64,000 bases of DNA from Tepidimonas fonticaldi (lineage in GTDB: Bacteria; Pseudomonadota; Gammaproteobacteria; Burkholderiales; Burkholderiaceae_C). How positions within the stretch are numbered: position 1 is the stretch's first letter; the number at the start of each line of letters is the position of its first letter. The DNA lies in the NCBI RefSeq assembly GCF_007556755.1, contig NZ_VJOO01000003.1, forward strand, positions 124,001 through 188,000, read 5' to 3'. The translations under genes and the position numbers were made by a program. The notes under the pieces are model-generated. The model was not told the origin of the DNA. It ran no database searches and was given only the letters and a program-made list of their open reading frames with translations. Below, piece after piece: positions 45,789 to 57,650 of this stretch.

Positions 45789-47582
45789 TCATGCCGGCTG
45801 CGGGTTGCGCAGGCGGATGTGCAGTTCGCGCAACTGCTTCTCGTCCACCGGGCTCGGGGCGTGCGTCAGCAGGCACTGCGCGCGCTGCGTCTTCGGGAAG
45901 GCGATGACGTCACGGATCGACTCGGCGCCGGTCATCAGCGTGATCAGACGGTCCAGGCCGAAGGCCAGCCCGCCGTGCGGCGGCGCGCCGTACTGCAGCG
46001 CGTCGAGCAGGAAGCCGAATTTGGCGCGCGCTTCCTCCTCGCCGATGTTGAGCGCGGCAAACACCTTGCGCTGCACGTCGGCGCGGTGGATGCGCACCGA
46101 GCCGCCGCCCAGCTCCCAGCCGTTGAGCACCATGTCGTAGGCCTTGGCCAGGCAGGCACCCGGGTCGGTGGCCATCAGCTCCTCGTGGCCGTCCTTCGGT
46201 GCGGTGAACGGGTGGTGCACCGCCACCCAGCGGCCTTCGTCCTCGTCGTACTCGAACATCGGGAAGTCCACCACCCACAGCGGCGCCCAGCGGTCCTCGA
46301 ACAAGCCGTTCTTGCGGCCGAAGTCGCTGTGGCCGATCTTGACGCGCAGCGCGCCGATGGCGTCGTTGACGATCTTGGCCTTGTCGGCGCCGAAGAACAG
46401 CAGGTCGCCGTTTTGCGCCCCGCTGCGCTGCAGGATGGCCTGCAGGGCGGCGTCGTGCAGGTTCTTGACGATCGGCGACTGCAGGCCGTCGCGGCCGGCG
46501 GCCAGGTCGTTGACCTTGATCCACGCCAGCCCCTTGGCGCCGTAGATCTTGACGAACTCGGTGTAGGCGTCGATCTCGGAGCGGCTCATTTCGGCACCGC
46601 CCGGCACGCGCAGCGCGACGACGCGGCCGCCCGGCTGATTGGCCGGTCCGGAGAACACCTTGAACTCGACGTCCTTCATGACGTCGGTCAGCTCGGTGAA
46701 CTCCATCTTGACGCGCAGATCCGGCTTGTCTGAGCCGTAGCGCGCCATCGCCTCGGCATACGGCATGACCGGAAACTCGCCCAGATCCACGCCGATGGTG
46801 TTGGCGAACACCGTCTTGATCATGCCCTGGAACAGGTCGCGGATCTCCTGCTCGGTCAGGAACGAGGTCTCGATGTCGATCTGCGTGAACTCCGGCTGGC
46901 GGTCGGCGCGCAGGTCCTCGTCGCGGAAGCACTTGGTGATCTGGTAGTAACGGTCGTAGCCCGCCACCATCAACAACTGCTTGAACAACTGGGGCGATTG
47001 CGGCAGGGCAAAGAACATGCCGTCGTGCACGCGGCTGGGCACCAGGTAATCGCGCGCGCCCTCCGGCGTGCTCTTGGTCAGCATCGGCGTCTCGATGTCG
47101 ATGAAGCCGTTGGCGTCCAGGAACTTGCGCACCTCCATCGCCACGCGGTAGCGCAGCATCAGGTTGCGCTGCATGTACGGGCGGCGCAGGTCCAGCACGC
47201 GGTGAGTCAGGCGCGTGGTCTCGGACAGGTGCTCGTCGTCGAGCTGGAACGGCGGCGTCACGCTCGGGTTGAGTACCGTGATCTCGTGGCACAGCACCTC
47301 GATGCGGCCGCTGCGAATCGACTCGTTGACGGTGCCCTCCGGGCGCGCGCGCACCACGCCTTTGACCTGGACGCAAAACTCGTTGCGCAGCCCTTCGGCG
47401 GTGGCAAACATCTCCGGGCGGTCCGGGTCGCAGACCACCTGCACGGTGCCCTCGCGATCGCGCAGATCGACGAAGATCACGCCGCCATGGTCGCGGCGCC
47501 GGTTGACCCAGCCGCACAGGGTCACGGTTTGCCCCATCAGGGCCTCGGTCACCAGACCGCAGTAGGTGGTGCGCATGTGCAT
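45789..47582 (-). CDS. aspS: Aspartyl-tRNA synthetase
   Basis: 597-residue class II synthetase of the bacterial type. N-terminal OB fold ([26 protein letters not shown]), motif 2 ([24 protein letters not shown]), bacterial GAD insertion, and motif 3 ([13 protein letters not shown]). Two starts are possible (MHMRTTYC); the first has an AAGG site at the right distance and is used. It follows the DUF502 gene by 37 bases. Whether it is discriminating or also charges tRNA-Asn was not determined. Confidence 0.97.
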   Translation of the reverse strand: MHMRTTYCGLVTEALMGQTVTLCGWVNRRRDHGGVIFVDLRDREGTVQVVCDPDRPEMFATAEGLRNEFCVQVKGVVRARPEGTVNESIRSGRIEVLCHEITVLNPSVTPPFQLDDEHLSETTRLTHRVLDLRRPYMQRNLMLRYRVAMEVRKFLDANGFIDIETPMLTKSTPEGARDYLVPSRVHDGMFFALPQSPQLFKQLLMVAGYDRYYQITKCFRDEDLRADRQPEFTQIDIETSFLTEQEIRDLFQGMIKTVFANTIGVDLGEFPVMPYAEAMARYGSDKPDLRVKMEFTELTDVMKDVEFKVFSGPANQPGGRVVALRVPGGAEMSRSEIDAYTEFVKIYGAKGLAWIKVNDLAAGRDGLQSPIVKNLHDAALQAILQRSGAQNGDLLFFGADKAKIVNDAIGALRVKIGHSDFGRKNGLFEDRWAPLWVVDFPMFEYDEDEGRWVAVHHPFTAPKDGHEELMATDPGACLAKAYDMVLNGWELGGGSVRIHRADVQRKVFAALNIGEEEARAKFGFLLDALQYGAPPHGGLAFGLDRLITLMTGAESIRDVIAFPKTQRAQCLLTHAPSPVDEKQLRELHIRLRNPQPA

Positions 47583-47619
47583 GGAAAAAACCTTGGAAGG
47601 GAGAGGAATCGAACGGGAC

Positions 47620-48297
47620 TCAGGCCGACCCGGGCACCGCAGCCGCCGACGGGGGCAGCGGGCCCTTGCGGCCGCCGGGCACGATGACACCCATGGAAAT
47701 GACGTAAGTCAGCGCCTCGTCCACCGTCATGGCCAGCGGCACGACGTCACGGCGGTGCACCATCACGAAGTAGCCGCCCGTGGGGTTGGGCGTGGTGGGC
47801 ACATAGACGCTGAGGTAGTCCTGGGGCGGCAGGTGGCGCGCGACGTCGCCCCCGGGCGCCCCGGTCAGAAAGGCGATGGTCCACATGCCCTCGCGCGGCC
47901 ACTGCACCAGCAGGGCCTGACGGAAGGCGTTGCCTTTTTCGGACAGCAGCGTGTCCGAGACCTGCTTGACCCCGGAGTAGATCGAGCGCACCACCGGGAT
48001 GCGCTGCAGCAGCGCATGCCACCAGGCCACCAACTGGTTGCCGACATAGTTGGACGCGAGCGCCCCGATCCCGAGCACGATGGCCAGCGCCAGCAGCACC
48101 CCCATGCCCGGCACGCGCATGCCGAGCCAGCGCTCCGGCTGCCACGCGGCCGGCAGAATGTCGAGCGTCTGGTCCAGCGTCGAGACCACCCAGTCGAGCA
48201 CCCACAGGGTGACGATCAGGGGGACGAGCACGAGCAGCCCCGCGAGCAGCCACCGCCGCAGGGCGCCGACCACACGCGCCCGGTCAATGACAGGCAC
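47620..48297 (-). CDS. DUF502 membrane protein
   Basis: 225 residues. Two N-terminal membrane helices ([22 protein letters not shown] and [21 protein letters not shown]), then the DUF502 soluble part with [19 protein letters not shown] and [15 protein letters not shown]. Starts with GTG (48295-48297) and overlaps the fmdB stop by 14 bases. Found beside aspS/fmdB in many betaproteobacteria. Function unknown. Confidence 0.92.
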   Translation of the reverse strand: MPVIDRARVVGALRRWLLAGLLVLVPLIVTLWVLDWVVSTLDQTLDILPAAWQPERWLGMRVPGMGVLLALAIVLGIGALASNYVGNQLVAWWHALLQRIPVVRSIYSGVKQVSDTLLSEKGNAFRQALLVQWPREGMWTIAFLTGAPGGDVARHLPPQDYLSVYVPTTPNPTGGYFVMVHRRDVVPLAMTVDEALTYVISMGVIVPGGRKGPLPPSAAAVPGSA

Positions 48298-48595
48298 AGG
48301 CTGCCCCGCACGGGGTGGAGCCCGCGGCGCCGTCGGTCGCCGCGGCCGTGCTGGCCCCGGCGGTGGCCGTGGCGGCGGCCGCGCCGGTGGACGCGGACGA
48401 TGCCGACCCGCCGCCGTTGCGGAAATCGGTCACGTACCAGCCGGTCCCCTTGAGCTGGAAGCCGGCGGCCGTCAACTGCTTGCGAAACGTCGCCGCGCCG
48501 CACGCCGGGCACACGCTCAGCGGCTCGTCAGACACCTTTTGCAACACGTCCTTGGCGTGGCCACAGGACTCGCACTTGTACGCGTAGATGGGCAT
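48284..48595 (-). CDS. FmdB-family zinc ribbon protein
   Basis: 103 residues. MPIYAYKCESCGHAKDVLQKVSDEPLSVCPACG gives two CxxC knuckles (C8/C11, C29/C32), the FmdB putative regulatory zinc ribbon, followed by GFQLKGTGWYVTDF, also typical. The last third is a Ala/Thr/Ser-rich tail of low complexity. Function unknown; named from an amidase-linked gene in Methylophilus. Confidence 0.93.
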   Translation of the reverse strand: MPIYAYKCESCGHAKDVLQKVSDEPLSVCPACGAATFRKQLTAAGFQLKGTGWYVTDFRNGGGSASSASTGAAAATATAGASTAAATDGAAGSTPCGAACACH

Positions 48596-48690
48596 GGCTG
48601 CACCTGCAAGGAAGTCGAAGTTGGGACACGAATCCGGAAAAACTTCCCATTATAGGTGGGGGATGCGTGCCCGACCTTCAAGGGCGGCGC

Positions 48691-50244
48691 TCACCACAGG
48701 CGCATGCGCAGCCACCACTGCATCGCCATCAAGCCCGCAACGAAGCCGAACAGCACATAGATCACCATCATCAGCAGCCGCTGGGTGCGGCGCTGCTCCT
48801 GCACCAGGCGGTCGATCTCGCTGCGCAGGTCGGTCGGCCGCTGGCGCAGATAGTCGTGCAGCAGGCGCGGCAGCTCCGGCACCAGCTTGGCGTAGTGCGG
48901 CGCCTCGGCCTTGAGCTGGCTCCAGAATTTTTTCGGGCCCACCTGCTCCAGCATCCACCGCTCCAGGAACGGCTTGGCCGTGCTCCAGAGGTCCAGGTCC
49001 GGGTCGAGCTCGCGCCCCAGCCCTTCGATGTTGAGCAGCGTCTTTTGCAGCAGGACGAGCTGTGGCTGGATCTCGACATTGAAGCGGCGCGAGGTCTGGA
49101 ACAGCCGCATGAGCACCAGCCCGAGCGAGATGTCCTTGAGCGGCCGGTCGAAGTAGGGCTCGCACACGGCCCGGATGGCCGCTTCGAGCTCATCGACGCG
49201 CGTGCCGGCCGGCACCCACCCCGACTCGATGTGCAGCTCGGCCACGCGCTTGTAGTCGCGCCGGAAGAAGGCCGTGAAGTTCTGCGCCAGGTACTCCTTG
49301 TCGAACTGCGTGAGCGTGCCGACGATGCCAAAATCCAGCGAGATGTAGCGCCCGAAGGTCTCGGGCTCGAGGGACACCTGGATGTTGCCCGGGTGCATGT
49401 CGGCATGGAAAAAGCCGTCGCGAAACACCTGGGTGAAAAAAATCGTCACGCCGTCGCGCGCGAGCTGGCGGATGTCCACGCCGGCCTCGCGCAAACGCTG
49501 CACCTGGCTGATGGGTACGCCGCGCATGCGCTCCATGACCAGCACGTCGCTGCGGCAGTGGTCCCAGTACATCTCGGGGATCAGCACCAGGTTCAAGCCG
49601 GCCATGTTGCGGCGCAGTTGCGCGGCGTTGGACGCCTCCCGCACGAGGTCGAGCTCGTCGTGCAGGTATTTGTCGAACTCCGCCACCACCTCGCGCGGCT
49701 TGAGGCGTCGGCCGTCGTGCGACAGGCGCTCCAGCCACCCCGCCATGGTGCGCATGAGCGCCAGGTCTTTCTCGATGACCGGCAGCATGTTGGGGCGCAG
49801 CACCTTGACCGCCACCTCGCGCCCGTCGCGCAGCGTGGCAAAGTGCACCTGCGCGATCGAGGCGCTGGCCACCGGCTCGCGCTCGAAGGTGGCGAACACC
49901 GCATCCAGCGGTCGGCCGAAGGCCCGCTCGATGGTCGCGATGGCCACCTCGGTCGGAAAGGGCGGCACGCGGTCCTGCAGCCGCGCCAGCTCGTCCGCAA
50001 TGTCCGGGGGCAGCAGATCGCGGCGGGTGGAAAGCACTTGCCCGAACTTCACGAATATCGGCCCCAGCCGCTCCAGCGCCTCGCGCAGGCGCTGCCCGCG
50101 CGGGGCCGACAGGTTGCGCCCGACCGTGACCAGCCAGCGCAGCGACGCCAGCACCGGGTGCCGAAAGCCCGACAGGACGAGTTCGTCGAGGCCGTAGCGC
50201 AGAGCGACCCAGACGATGAACCAGCCGCGCAGCCACCGCCTCAT
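48691..50244 (-). CDS. ubiB: Ubiquinone biosynthesis kinase-like protein UbiB
   Basis: 517-residue membrane-linked atypical kinase of the ABC1/ADCK family needed for ubiquinone synthesis. KxGQ motif in [19 protein letters not shown], the ATP-site Ala-rich segment [27 protein letters not shown], catalytic HADMHPGNI and DFG ([10 protein letters not shown]), and two C-terminal membrane helices ([19 protein letters not shown]). Start overlaps the ubiJ stop (ATGA). Confidence 0.97.
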   Translation of the reverse strand: MRRWLRGWFIVWVALRYGLDELVLSGFRHPVLASLRWLVTVGRNLSAPRGQRLREALERLGPIFVKFGQVLSTRRDLLPPDIADELARLQDRVPPFPTEVAIATIERAFGRPLDAVFATFEREPVASASIAQVHFATLRDGREVAVKVLRPNMLPVIEKDLALMRTMAGWLERLSHDGRRLKPREVVAEFDKYLHDELDLVREASNAAQLRRNMAGLNLVLIPEMYWDHCRSDVLVMERMRGVPISQVQRLREAGVDIRQLARDGVTIFFTQVFRDGFFHADMHPGNIQVSLEPETFGRYISLDFGIVGTLTQFDKEYLAQNFTAFFRRDYKRVAELHIESGWVPAGTRVDELEAAIRAVCEPYFDRPLKDISLGLVLMRLFQTSRRFNVEIQPQLVLLQKTLLNIEGLGRELDPDLDLWSTAKPFLERWMLEQVGPKKFWSQLKAEAPHYAKLVPELPRLLHDYLRQRPTDLRSEIDRLVQEQRRTQRLLMMVIYVLFGFVAGLMAMQWWLRMRLW

Positions 50245-50870
50245 GGCGCCGTCCCGCCGCTGTCGTCCGGCGCGCGCCGGGGCGCGACACGCTCGCGCAG
50301 CGCTGCGGCCCGCTCCCGGGCGGCCTGCGCGGCGGGGACGACCCAGGCGCGCAGGGCCGAGGCTGCCGTGCGGGCCGTCTGCACCAGGGTGTGGGCCATG
50401 GCGTCGCCCATCAGCCGGGCGAGGTCCTCCTCCACATCCCAGCGCACGTTGTCCACCAGCCACGCCACGTCGGCGGCCAGTTGCACATCCCCCTCGATGG
50501 CCACCGCGGGCTTGTCGCCCCGCGCCAGCTTGCCGGCCAAGGTCAGCGGGGACGGCTCGTCGATCGCGAGCACCAGATCGGCGCGGACCTCGTCGGCCGC
50601 GCTCTCCAGCAGACCGGCCGGCGAAATGCGCACGACCAGCCCCATGTCCCCCGCACCCGCGGCCGGCCCCCCCCGGCCCCAGCGCACCCGCACCCACTTG
50701 CCGGCCTGACGGCGCAGGCGGTGCATGGCCTCGGGCTCCTGCTGCAGCACATGGTTGAGGAGCAGCACGATGCGGTTGCGGGCCTCGTCGAGCAGCCAGG
50801 CCGGCGGCGTCGGCAGCCGCCACGGGCCCGTGCCGGGCCGGGGCTGAAAAAAAATCGGGGGCTCAGTCAT
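50241..50870 (-). CDS. ubiJ: Ubiquinone biosynthesis accessory factor UbiJ
   Basis: 209 residues with an N-terminal SCP2-like lipid-binding domain ([27 protein letters not shown]... and [37 protein letters not shown]) and a coiled C-terminus. UbiJ binds ubiquinone intermediates in the soluble Ubi complex. Directly upstream of and overlapping ubiB, and two genes from ubiE, the standard ubiE-ubiJ-ubiB set (here with a Tim44-domain gene inserted). Confidence 0.93.
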   Translation of the reverse strand: MTEPPIFFQPRPGTGPWRLPTPPAWLLDEARNRIVLLLNHVLQQEPEAMHRLRRQAGKWVRVRWGRGGPAAGAGDMGLVVRISPAGLLESAADEVRADLVLAIDEPSPLTLAGKLARGDKPAVAIEGDVQLAADVAWLVDNVRWDVEEDLARLMGDAMAHTLVQTARTAASALRAWVVPAAQAARERAAALRERVAPRRAPDDSGGTAP

Positions 50871-50912
50871 GCCCCCGATTCTGCCGGATCGGCACGCGGT
50901 CGCGCCGCCGCG

Positions 50913-51929
50913 TCACTGCAAGGCTTGCACACCCGCGACCAGCCAGCCGCCGCGCCCTTCCTTGGGCCGGGTGATGTTCCACACCTCACGGAACGGCGCC
51001 GGCCCCTCCGCCGGGTTCTCGCGGATCAGACCGGAGAACTCGACGCTGGCCATGTACTCCCGACCCAGGTCCTCGATACCGAGCAGCTGCGCGTCCAGCG
51101 ACACGACCTCGGTGACGTTGGGCACACCGGACTGAGCCGCTTCGCGCTCGGCAAGCTGCGCCTCGATCTGCGCCAGCATCTCATCGGTCATGAGCGCGCG
51201 CAGGGCGGGGATGTCGCCGCGGTCCCAGGCCGCCTGCAGGCGCACGAAGTTGTCCTTGGACGCCCGCAAAAAGCCCTCGGTGTCGAAGTCGGCCGGAATG
51301 CCCCAGGACTGGGAGCCCGACAGGGCCGCGTGGCTGCCGAGGGCGCTGCCGATCAGGCTGCCCGAGGCCCCGGCGGTGCCGGAGGCGCCCGCATCGACCC
51401 CGCTGAACTGGGTGCGCTCCCACGGGCGGGCCGAGGCGTCGTTGCCCACATTGCCCGGCTGGTAGCTGCGCGGCGTCACCGGCGAGGTGGCGGTGCCCGC
51501 CCCCTGAACCGCCAAGGGCGAGCGAGCGGCCGAGCCCGCGCGGCCGCGCCGCATCCAGGCGATGACCGCCAGCACCGCGACGGCGAGCAGCAGGACCAGC
51601 AGGAACTGCGCGAACGCTTCGCCAAAGCCCAGCGCCGACGCCAGCCACGCGAGGCCCAGCCCCGCCGCCAATCCCCCCAGCATCGCGCCCCAGGGGCGCT
51701 GCGGCTTGGCCGCCGCCCCGGCCGCGGCCCCGGCGGGCGCAGCGGGCGCGGGCTGGGCCTGCGACGGTGACGGAGCGGGGGCTTGCTGCGGCGGCGCGCT
51801 GTTGCGCTGCACCACGTTGCTGGATTGCTTGCCCATCGAGCCACCGCCCCCCAGCCGCTTGGCCCACACCTCGGCCGACGACAGCGTCATCACCGCCACG
51901 AGCAGCCAGGTCCCGATTTTCGTGTTCAC
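50913..51929 (-). CDS. Tim44-domain membrane protein
   Basis: 338 residues. Signal-like N-terminus (GTWLLVAVMTLSSAEVWAKRLGGGGSMGKQSS), Pro/Ala/Gln linker, two hydrophobic segments (WGAMLGGLAAGLGLAWLASALGF and FLLVLLLAVAVLAVIAWM), then a Tim44/MRPL45-like domain starting FDTEGFLRASKDNFVRLQAAWDRGD. The GGGGSMG...SS stretch after the leader is common in this group. Start GTG 51927-51929 has GGAG eight bases upstream. Sits between ubiE and ubiJ; function unknown. Confidence 0.9.
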   Translation of the reverse strand: MNTKIGTWLLVAVMTLSSAEVWAKRLGGGGSMGKQSSNVVQRNSAPPQQAPAPSPSQAQPAPAAPAGAAAGAAAKPQRPWGAMLGGLAAGLGLAWLASALGFGEAFAQFLLVLLLAVAVLAVIAWMRRGRAGSAARSPLAVQGAGTATSPVTPRSYQPGNVGNDASARPWERTQFSGVDAGASGTAGASGSLIGSALGSHAALSGSQSWGIPADFDTEGFLRASKDNFVRLQAAWDRGDIPALRALMTDEMLAQIEAQLAEREAAQSGVPNVTEVVSLDAQLLGIEDLGREYMASVEFSGLIRENPAEGPAPFREVWNITRPKEGRGGWLVAGVQALQ

Positions 51930-51967
51930 GTCGATGTCTCCGTACAGCCCCGGCGCCGGGGCAGGTT

Positions 51968-52699
51968 TCAGGTCTTCAGTCCCACATGCAAGGCGACGAC
52001 GCCACCGGTCAGGTTGTGCACGTCGACGTGGCCGAAGCCCGCTTCGCGCACCATGGCCCGCAGCGTCTCCTGATCGGGGTGCATGCGGATCGACTCGGCC
52101 AGATAGCGGTAGCTGGCCTCGTCGTTCGCCACCCAGCGCCCCAGTCGCGGCAGCACGTGGAAGCTGTACCAGTCGTAGGCTTTGCGCAGCGGGGGCGCGA
52201 CCTTGGAGAACTCGAGCACCAGCAGCTTGCCGCCGACCTTGAGCACTCGATTCATTTCGCGCAGCGCAAGTTCCTTGTGCGTCATGTTGCGCAAGCCGAA
52301 CGCCACGGTCACGAGGTCGAAATGCCCGTCCGGGAAGGGCAGCTGCTCCGCGTCGCACACCACCGTGGGTAACACGATGCCGTGGTCGAGCAGCCGATCG
52401 CGGCCCTCGCGCAACATGGCGGCATTGATGTCGGTGTGCACGACCGTCCCGCCGGGCCGCACCCGCGGGGCGATCGCCAGCCCCAGATCGCCCGTGCCGC
52501 CCGCGATGTCCAGCACGCGCTGCCCGGGCTGCGGATTGGCCACCATGACCGCATAGGCCTTCCACCAGCGGTGCAGGCCGGCGGACATGAGGTCGTTCAT
52601 CAAGTCGTAGCGCGGCGCCACCGAATCGAACACGGCGCGCACGCGCCGCGCCTTCTCGCGCTCGTCGACGGTCTCGAAGCCAAAATGCGTCTGCGTCAT
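51968..52699 (-). CDS. ubiE: Ubiquinone/menaquinone C-methyltransferase UbiE
   Basis: 243 residues. SAM-dependent methyltransferase for the C2 position of the quinone ring. Signatures: [40 protein letters not shown] motif [14 protein letters not shown], and [34 protein letters not shown]. Followed by the Tim44 gene after 38 bases. Confidence 0.97.
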   Translation of the reverse strand: MTQTHFGFETVDEREKARRVRAVFDSVAPRYDLMNDLMSAGLHRWWKAYAVMVANPQPGQRVLDIAGGTGDLGLAIAPRVRPGGTVVHTDINAAMLREGRDRLLDHGIVLPTVVCDAEQLPFPDGHFDLVTVAFGLRNMTHKELALREMNRVLKVGGKLLVLEFSKVAPPLRKAYDWYSFHVLPRLGRWVANDEASYRYLAESIRMHPDQETLRAMVREAGFGHVDVHNLTGGVVALHVGLKT

Positions 52700-52740
52700 G
52701 GCGCCATGGTACGCCAAAGACGCTGGGGCGGCGGCACCGT

Positions 52741-53148
52741 TCAGTGGCGGCCACACCCGGCCGCGGCCGGGTCGGGCATTGGCGCGTCGCGGTCCACACC
52801 GGCTTCGGCCAGGCGGCGTTCGTAATCCACCCACAGCTCGGCCTGCCGGCTGCCCAGGAAGTACAGATACTCCCACGTGTAGATGCCGCTGTCGTGCCCG
52901 TCGGAGAAGGTCGGCTGCACGGCATAGTGGCCCACCGGCTCCAGCGCGACGATCTCGACGTGGCGCTTGCCGGTCTGCAGCACCGCCTGACCGGGGCCGT
53001 GCCCTTGCACCTCGGCCGAGGGCGAATAGACGCGCATCAGCTCGAACGGGATGCGGAAGCGCGCACCGTCGTCGAAAGCGATCTCCAGCACGCGCGAGGC
53101 GCCGTGCACGGTCAGCTCGGTGGGGTGGGGATGGGGCGCAGAGGTCAT
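52741..53148 (-). CDS. DUF971 (GBBH-like N-terminal) protein
   Basis: 135 residues. DUF971 fold with the segment [21 protein letters not shown] (here RFRIPFE...), then [25 protein letters not shown], which is diagnostic. Similar domains occur at the N-terminus of gamma-butyrobetaine hydroxylase and in iron-sulfur related proteins; its own role is unclear. Start overlaps the HIT stop (ATGA); ubiE follows after 41 bases. Confidence 0.93.
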   Translation of the reverse strand: MTSAPHPHPTELTVHGASRVLEIAFDDGARFRIPFELMRVYSPSAEVQGHGPGQAVLQTGKRHVEIVALEPVGHYAVQPTFSDGHDSGIYTWEYLYFLGSRQAELWVDYERRLAEAGVDRDAPMPDPAAAGCGRH

Positions 53149-53609
53149 CGCGGATTCTCCTGAACGGGGGTGATCGACAGCGCATCCAATGCCTGCACGA
53201 CGGCGGCGTCGCAGGCCGGCAGCCGCTCGCGCAGCGCCGCGAGCCTCAGCGCGTCGTCACCGCGCTGCGCCGGCACCCACACCGGCGCCGGAAAGCGGCT
53301 GTCCCAGTCGAAGCGCGCGATCACGTGCCAGTGCAGGTGCGGCACCACGTTGCCGAGGCTGGCCAGGTTGACCTTGGTGGGCGCGAGCGTGGCGCGCAGC
53401 GCGCGCTCCACCGCCGTCACAAGCGTCATCGCGCGCGCCTGCCCGGCCGGCGGCAGGTCGCTCCACTCGGCCACGTGCGCGGCGGCGATGACGCGGTACC
53501 ACGCGGGCGCGGCGGCCACCTCGGCGCCCAGCGCCCGCACCACGCGCCAGCCCTCACCGCGCCACAGCAGCAGGCCGCCATCGTCGCGGCACAGCGGGCA
53601 ATCGGTCAC
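53145..53609 (-). CDS. HIT family nucleotide-binding protein
   Basis: 154 residues. Starts CPLCRDDGG and carries the histidine triad as [11 protein letters not shown] (HxHxH), preceded by [13 protein letters not shown] proteins bind or hydrolyse nucleotide derivatives. GTG start (53607-53609) overlaps the TGA of the large oxidoreductase (GTGA), and its own stop overlaps the DUF971 start, so the three are coupled. Confidence 0.93.
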   Translation of the reverse strand: MTDCPLCRDDGGLLLWRGEGWRVVRALGAEVAAAPAWYRVIAAAHVAEWSDLPPAGQARAMTLVTAVERALRATLAPTKVNLASLGNVVPHLHWHVIARFDWDSRFPAPVWVPAQRGDDALRLAALRERLPACDAAVVQALDALSITPVQENPR

Positions 53610-56600
53610 ACCAGCACCCGCTCGATGCCGCCGGCGTTGGCGCGCGCCACGTAATCGGGCAGCCAGTTTTCGCCCAGCATCTGGCGCGCGATCTCGACGA
53701 CGATGTAGTCGGCCTCCAGCAGGCCGTTGCTGAGGTCTTCGCCGTAGCGGCTCAGGCCCTGCAGACAGCTCGGGCAGGAGGTCAGGATCTTGGTGCGGCC
53801 CGGCGTGGCCTGTGCCCCGGTGCGCTGCGCCAATTCGGCCAGCTCGCGCTCGTTCTTGCGCAGCTCCTGCTCCTTGCGGAAGCGCACCTGGGTCGAGACG
53901 TCGGGCCGCGTCACCGCGAGCGTGCCGGACTCGCCGCAGCAGCGGTCGCTGGCCACCACCGTCTCGCCCACCAGCGCCTTGACGGTTTTGAGCGGCTCCT
54001 GCAGCTTCATCGGGCTGTGGCAGGGGTCGTGGTAGAGGTAGGCCTCCTTGCCTTGGAGCTTGACGCCCTTTTCCAGCAGGTATTCGTGGATGTCGATGAT
54101 GCGGCAGCCGGGGAAGATCTTGTCGAACTCGTAGCCCTGCAACTGGTCGTAGCAGGTGCCGCAGCTCACCACCACGGTCTTGATGTCCAGGTAGTTCAGC
54201 GTGTTGGCCACGCGGTGGAACAGCACGCGGTTGTCGGTGATGATCTGCTCGGCCTTGTCGAACTGGCCGCTGCCGCGCTGCGGGTAGCCGCAGCAGAGGT
54301 AGCCCGGCGGCAGCACGGTCTGCACGCCGACGTGCCACAGCATGGCCTGCGTGGCCAGGCCCACCTGGCTGAACAGCCGCTCCGAGCCGCAGCCGGGGAA
54401 GTAGAACACCGCCTCGGCGTCGGCGCTGGTGCGCTGCGGGTCGCGGATGATCGGCACGTAGGCCTTGTCCTCGATGTCCAGCAGCGCGCGCGCGGTCTTC
54501 TTGGGCAGGTTGCCGGGCATCTTCTTGTTGATGAAGTGGATGACCTGCTCCTTGACCGGCGCCGCACCGACGGTGGCCGGGGGCGCGCCGGTCTGCCGGC
54601 GTGCCAGCCCCTTGAGGGCGTCATGGGCCAGCCGCTGCGCCTTGTAGCCCACGTCCACCATGGCCGAGCGCATCAGCTTGATGGTCTCGGGGCGGGTGGC
54701 GTTGAGGAAGGCCATCGCCAGCGCATTGCCCGGGCGGAAGGATTTCTGCCCCATCTTGCGCAGCAGGTTGCGCATGGCCATCGACACGTCGCCGAAGTCG
54801 ATCTTGACCGGGCAGGGGCTCTCGCACTTGTGGCAGACCGTGCAGTGGTCGGCCACGTCCTCGAACTCCTCCCAGTGCTGGATGGACACGCCGCGGCGCG
54901 TCTGCTCCTCGTACAGAAAGGCCTCGATCAGCAGGCTGGTGGCCAGGATTTTGTTGCGCGGGCTGTACAGCAGATTGGCGCGCGGCACATGGGTGGAGCA
55001 CACCGGCTTGCACTTGCCGCAGCGCAGGCAGTCCTTGATGCTGTCGGCGATGGCGCCGATGTCGCTCTGCTGCATGATGAGCGACTCGTAGCCCATGAGG
55101 CCGAAGCTGGGGGTGTAGGCCTGGCTGAGGTCGGCGGCGTGCACGTCGGGGCCGAGCGCCGCGGCGTCGCGCAACAGCTTGCCGCGGTTGAAGCGCCCCT
55201 GCGGGTCCACGCGGCGCTTGTAGTCGGCAAAGGGGGCGATTTCGTCGTCGCTGAGGTACTCCAGCTTGGTGATGCCGATACCGTGCTCGCCCGAGATCAC
55301 CCCGTCCAGGCTGCGCGCGAGGGCCATGATGCGGCCCACCGCCTCGTGCGCGGTCTGCAGCATCGCATAGTCGTCGCTGTTGACCGGGATGTTGGTGTGC
55401 ACATTGCCGTCGCCGGCGTGCATGTGCAGCGCCACCCAGACCCGGCCTTTGAGCACGCGGCGATGGATGGCCTCGCACTCGGCCAGCAGCGGCGCGAACA
55501 CGGCCCCGGTGAACAGGTCGCGCAGCGGCTGGCGGATCTGCGTCTTCCAGCTTGCGCGCCAGGTGTGGTCCTGCAACTGCTCGAAGACCGTGCGCCCGCC
55601 GTCGGCCGGCACCGTGTCCAGGCCGTCGCACCACGCCTGCCACTGGCTGCGCACGTCCCGGATCAGGGCGAGCGCCTGCTCGGTGCGCTCGGCCAGCCAC
55701 TCGGGGCTCGGCGCATCGTTGGGGTCTTCGGCCTTGCCCAGCGGCAGCGACCCCCGGGCGAAAAAGGCCTCCAGCTCGTCGCACAGGCGGATCTTGTTGC
55801 GCAGGCTCAGCTCGATGTTGATGCGCTCGATGCCCAGCGTGTACTCGCCCATGCGCTCCAGCGGGATCACGACGTCTTCGTTGATCTTGAAGGCGTTGGT
55901 GTGCCGGCTGATCGCCGCGGTGCGCTTGCGGTCGGCCCAGAATTTTTTGCGCGCCTCGGGGCTGACGGCGGTGAAGCCCTCGCCCGCACGGGCGTTGGCC
56001 AGCCGCACCACTTCGCTGGCGGCGCGGGCCACGGCGTCCGGGTCGTCGCCCACGATGTCGCCGATCAGCACCATCTTGGGCAGGGTGCCGCGCTTGCTCT
56101 TGGTGGTGTAGCCCACCGCCTTCAGGTAACGGTCGTCCAGGTGCTCCAGCCCCGCCAGCAGCGTGCCCGTGCGCTTTTGCTCGGCGAACATGAAGTCCTT
56201 GATCTCGACGATCGAGGGCACGGCGTCCTTGGGATTGCCGAAGAATTCCAAGCACACCGTGCGCGTGTGCGCCGGCATGCGGTGCACCACCCAGCGCGCG
56301 CTCGTGATGATGCCGTCGCAGCCCTCCTTCTGCACGCCGGGCAGGCCGCTCAAAAATTTGTCGGTGACGTCCTTGCCCAGGCCGGCCTTGCGAAAGCGCG
56401 CACCGGGGATGTCCAGCCGCTCGGTGCGCAGCGGCGTCTTGCCGTCGGCGGCAAAGTAGCGCAGCTCGAAGCTGGCCACTTCGGCGTCGTGGATCTTGCC
56501 CAGGTTGTGGCCGATGCGGTGCACCTCCAGCCACTCGGCATCGGGCGTGACCATGCGCCAGCTCGCCAGGTTGTCTAGCGCCGTGCCCCACAGCACCGCC

Positions 56601-57514
56601 TTCTTGCCCCCGGCGTTCATCGCGATGTTGCCGCCGATGCACGAGGCCTCGGCCGAGGTCGGATCCACCGCGAAAACGAAGCCGGCGCGCTCGGCGGCGT
56701 CGGCCACGCGCTGGGTGACGACGCCGGCCTCGGTCCAGATGGTCGGCACGGGCTGGTCCAGGCCGGGCAGGCGCACATGCTCGACCTCGGTCATGGACTC
56801 CAGCTTTTCGGTGTTGATGACCGCGCTCTTCCACGTCAAGGGCACTGCACCGCCGGTGTAACCCGTGCCACCGCCGCGCGGGACGATGGTCAGGCCCAGC
56901 TCGATGCAGCCCTGGACCAGTCCGGCCATCTCGGCCTCGGTGTCGGGGGTCAGGACGACGAAGGGGTATTCCACGCGCCAGTCGGTCGCGTCGGTGACGT
57001 GGCTGACGCGGCTGAGGCCGTCGAACTTGATGTTGTCTTTGTGGGTGTGGCGGCGCAGCACCTTGACGACGCGCTGGCGCAGGGCCGCCATGTCGTCGAA
57101 CGCCTGGGCAAAGGCCTGCACCGCGCGCCGCGCATGGTCCAGCAGTTCGCCGACCAGGGCGTCGCGCTGCGCGTCCTCTTGCGGGCGGCGGCGCTTCTCG
57201 ATCTCGCCCAGCCGGTGGTGGAGGGCCTCGATCAGCGCGGCGCGGCGCTTGGGGTTGGCCAGCAGATCGTCCTGCAGGTAGGGGTTGCGCTGCACCACCC
57301 AGATGTCGCCCAACACCTCGTACAGCATGCGGGCGGAGCGGCCGGTGGCGCGCTCGCGGCGCAATTGCTCCAGCAGCGCCCAGGCGCGCGCGCCCAGCAG
57401 CCGCAGGACGATCTCCCGGTCCGAAAACGAGGTGTAGTTGTACGGAATCTCGCGCAGGCGCGGGGCGTCGGGCTCGGCGTCGAGCAGGGCGTGAAGGGGC
57501 GTCGGAGCGTTCAT
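53606..57514 (-). CDS. Large FAD/Fe-S oxidoreductase (DUF3683, glycolate/D-lactate dehydrogenase type)
   Basis: 1302 residues, a fusion of modules usually split between GlcD-like and GlcF-like subunits. Order: DUF3683 (about 15-165); FAD_binding_4 with [16 protein letters not shown] at ~211-226; FAD-linked oxidase C-terminal domain to ~800; two [4Fe-4S] sites [11 protein letters not shown] (~828) and [11 protein letters not shown] (~888); then CCG-type domains with FPGCGS (~1040), LCCGYPQ, VVSCGTC (~1115), YHDPCHS and RCCGESG (~1191). Such proteins oxidise a D-2-hydroxyacid and pass electrons to the quinone pool. Substrate is unknown. Heads a tight chain into HIT, DUF971 and ubiE. Confidence 0.93.
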   Translation of the reverse strand: MNAPTPLHALLDAEPDAPRLREIPYNYTSFSDREIVLRLLGARAWALLEQLRRERATGRSARMLYEVLGDIWVVQRNPYLQDDLLANPKRRAALIEALHHRLGEIEKRRRPQEDAQRDALVGELLDHARRAVQAFAQAFDDMAALRQRVVKVLRRHTHKDNIKFDGLSRVSHVTDATDWRVEYPFVVLTPDTEAEMAGLVQGCIELGLTIVPRGGGTGYTGGAVPLTWKSAVINTEKLESMTEVEHVRLPGLDQPVPTIWTEAGVVTQRVADAAERAGFVFAVDPTSAEASCIGGNIAMNAGGKKAVLWGTALDNLASWRMVTPDAEWLEVHRIGHNLGKIHDAEVASFELRYFAADGKTPLRTERLDIPGARFRKAGLGKDVTDKFLSGLPGVQKEGCDGIITSARWVVHRMPAHTRTVCLEFFGNPKDAVPSIVEIKDFMFAEQKRTGTLLAGLEHLDDRYLKAVGYTTKSKRGTLPKMVLIGDIVGDDPDAVARAASEVVRLANARAGEGFTAVSPEARKKFWADRKRTAAISRHTNAFKINEDVVIPLERMGEYTLGIERINIELSLRNKIRLCDELEAFFARGSLPLGKAEDPNDAPSPEWLAERTEQALALIRDVRSQWQAWCDGLDTVPADGGRTVFEQLQDHTWRASWKTQIRQPLRDLFTGAVFAPLLAECEAIHRRVLKGRVWVALHMHAGDGNVHTNIPVNSDDYAMLQTAHEAVGRIMALARSLDGVISGEHGIGITKLEYLSDDEIAPFADYKRRVDPQGRFNRGKLLRDAAALGPDVHAADLSQAYTPSFGLMGYESLIMQQSDIGAIADSIKDCLRCGKCKPVCSTHVPRANLLYSPRNKILATSLLIEAFLYEEQTRRGVSIQHWEEFEDVADHCTVCHKCESPCPVKIDFGDVSMAMRNLLRKMGQKSFRPGNALAMAFLNATRPETIKLMRSAMVDVGYKAQRLAHDALKGLARRQTGAPPATVGAAPVKEQVIHFINKKMPGNLPKKTARALLDIEDKAYVPIIRDPQRTSADAEAVFYFPGCGSERLFSQVGLATQAMLWHVGVQTVLPPGYLCCGYPQRGSGQFDKAEQIITDNRVLFHRVANTLNYLDIKTVVVSCGTCYDQLQGYEFDKIFPGCRIIDIHEYLLEKGVKLQGKEAYLYHDPCHSPMKLQEPLKTVKALVGETVVASDRCCGESGTLAVTRPDVSTQVRFRKEQELRKNERELAELAQRTGAQATPGRTKILTSCPSCLQGLSRYGEDLSNGLLEADYIVVEIARQMLGENWLPDYVARANAGGIERVLV

Positions 57515-57650
57515 GGGCGGTAGCGGCTGGCGGACCGCGCGCCGGCGGGGCCCGCTGGGGAGGCGCGGCGGCCGACACGGGGACCGGATGTTACCGCAGC
57601 GCACCCCGGCACCACTGGCATCAGGGTCGGCGCCCCGATACCCGTGGGGG

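Noticed and set aside
54017..56578. 853-residue open frame antisense to the large oxidoreductase
   Set aside because: Shadow frame of a well-supported gene; low-complexity His/Val/Gln composition.
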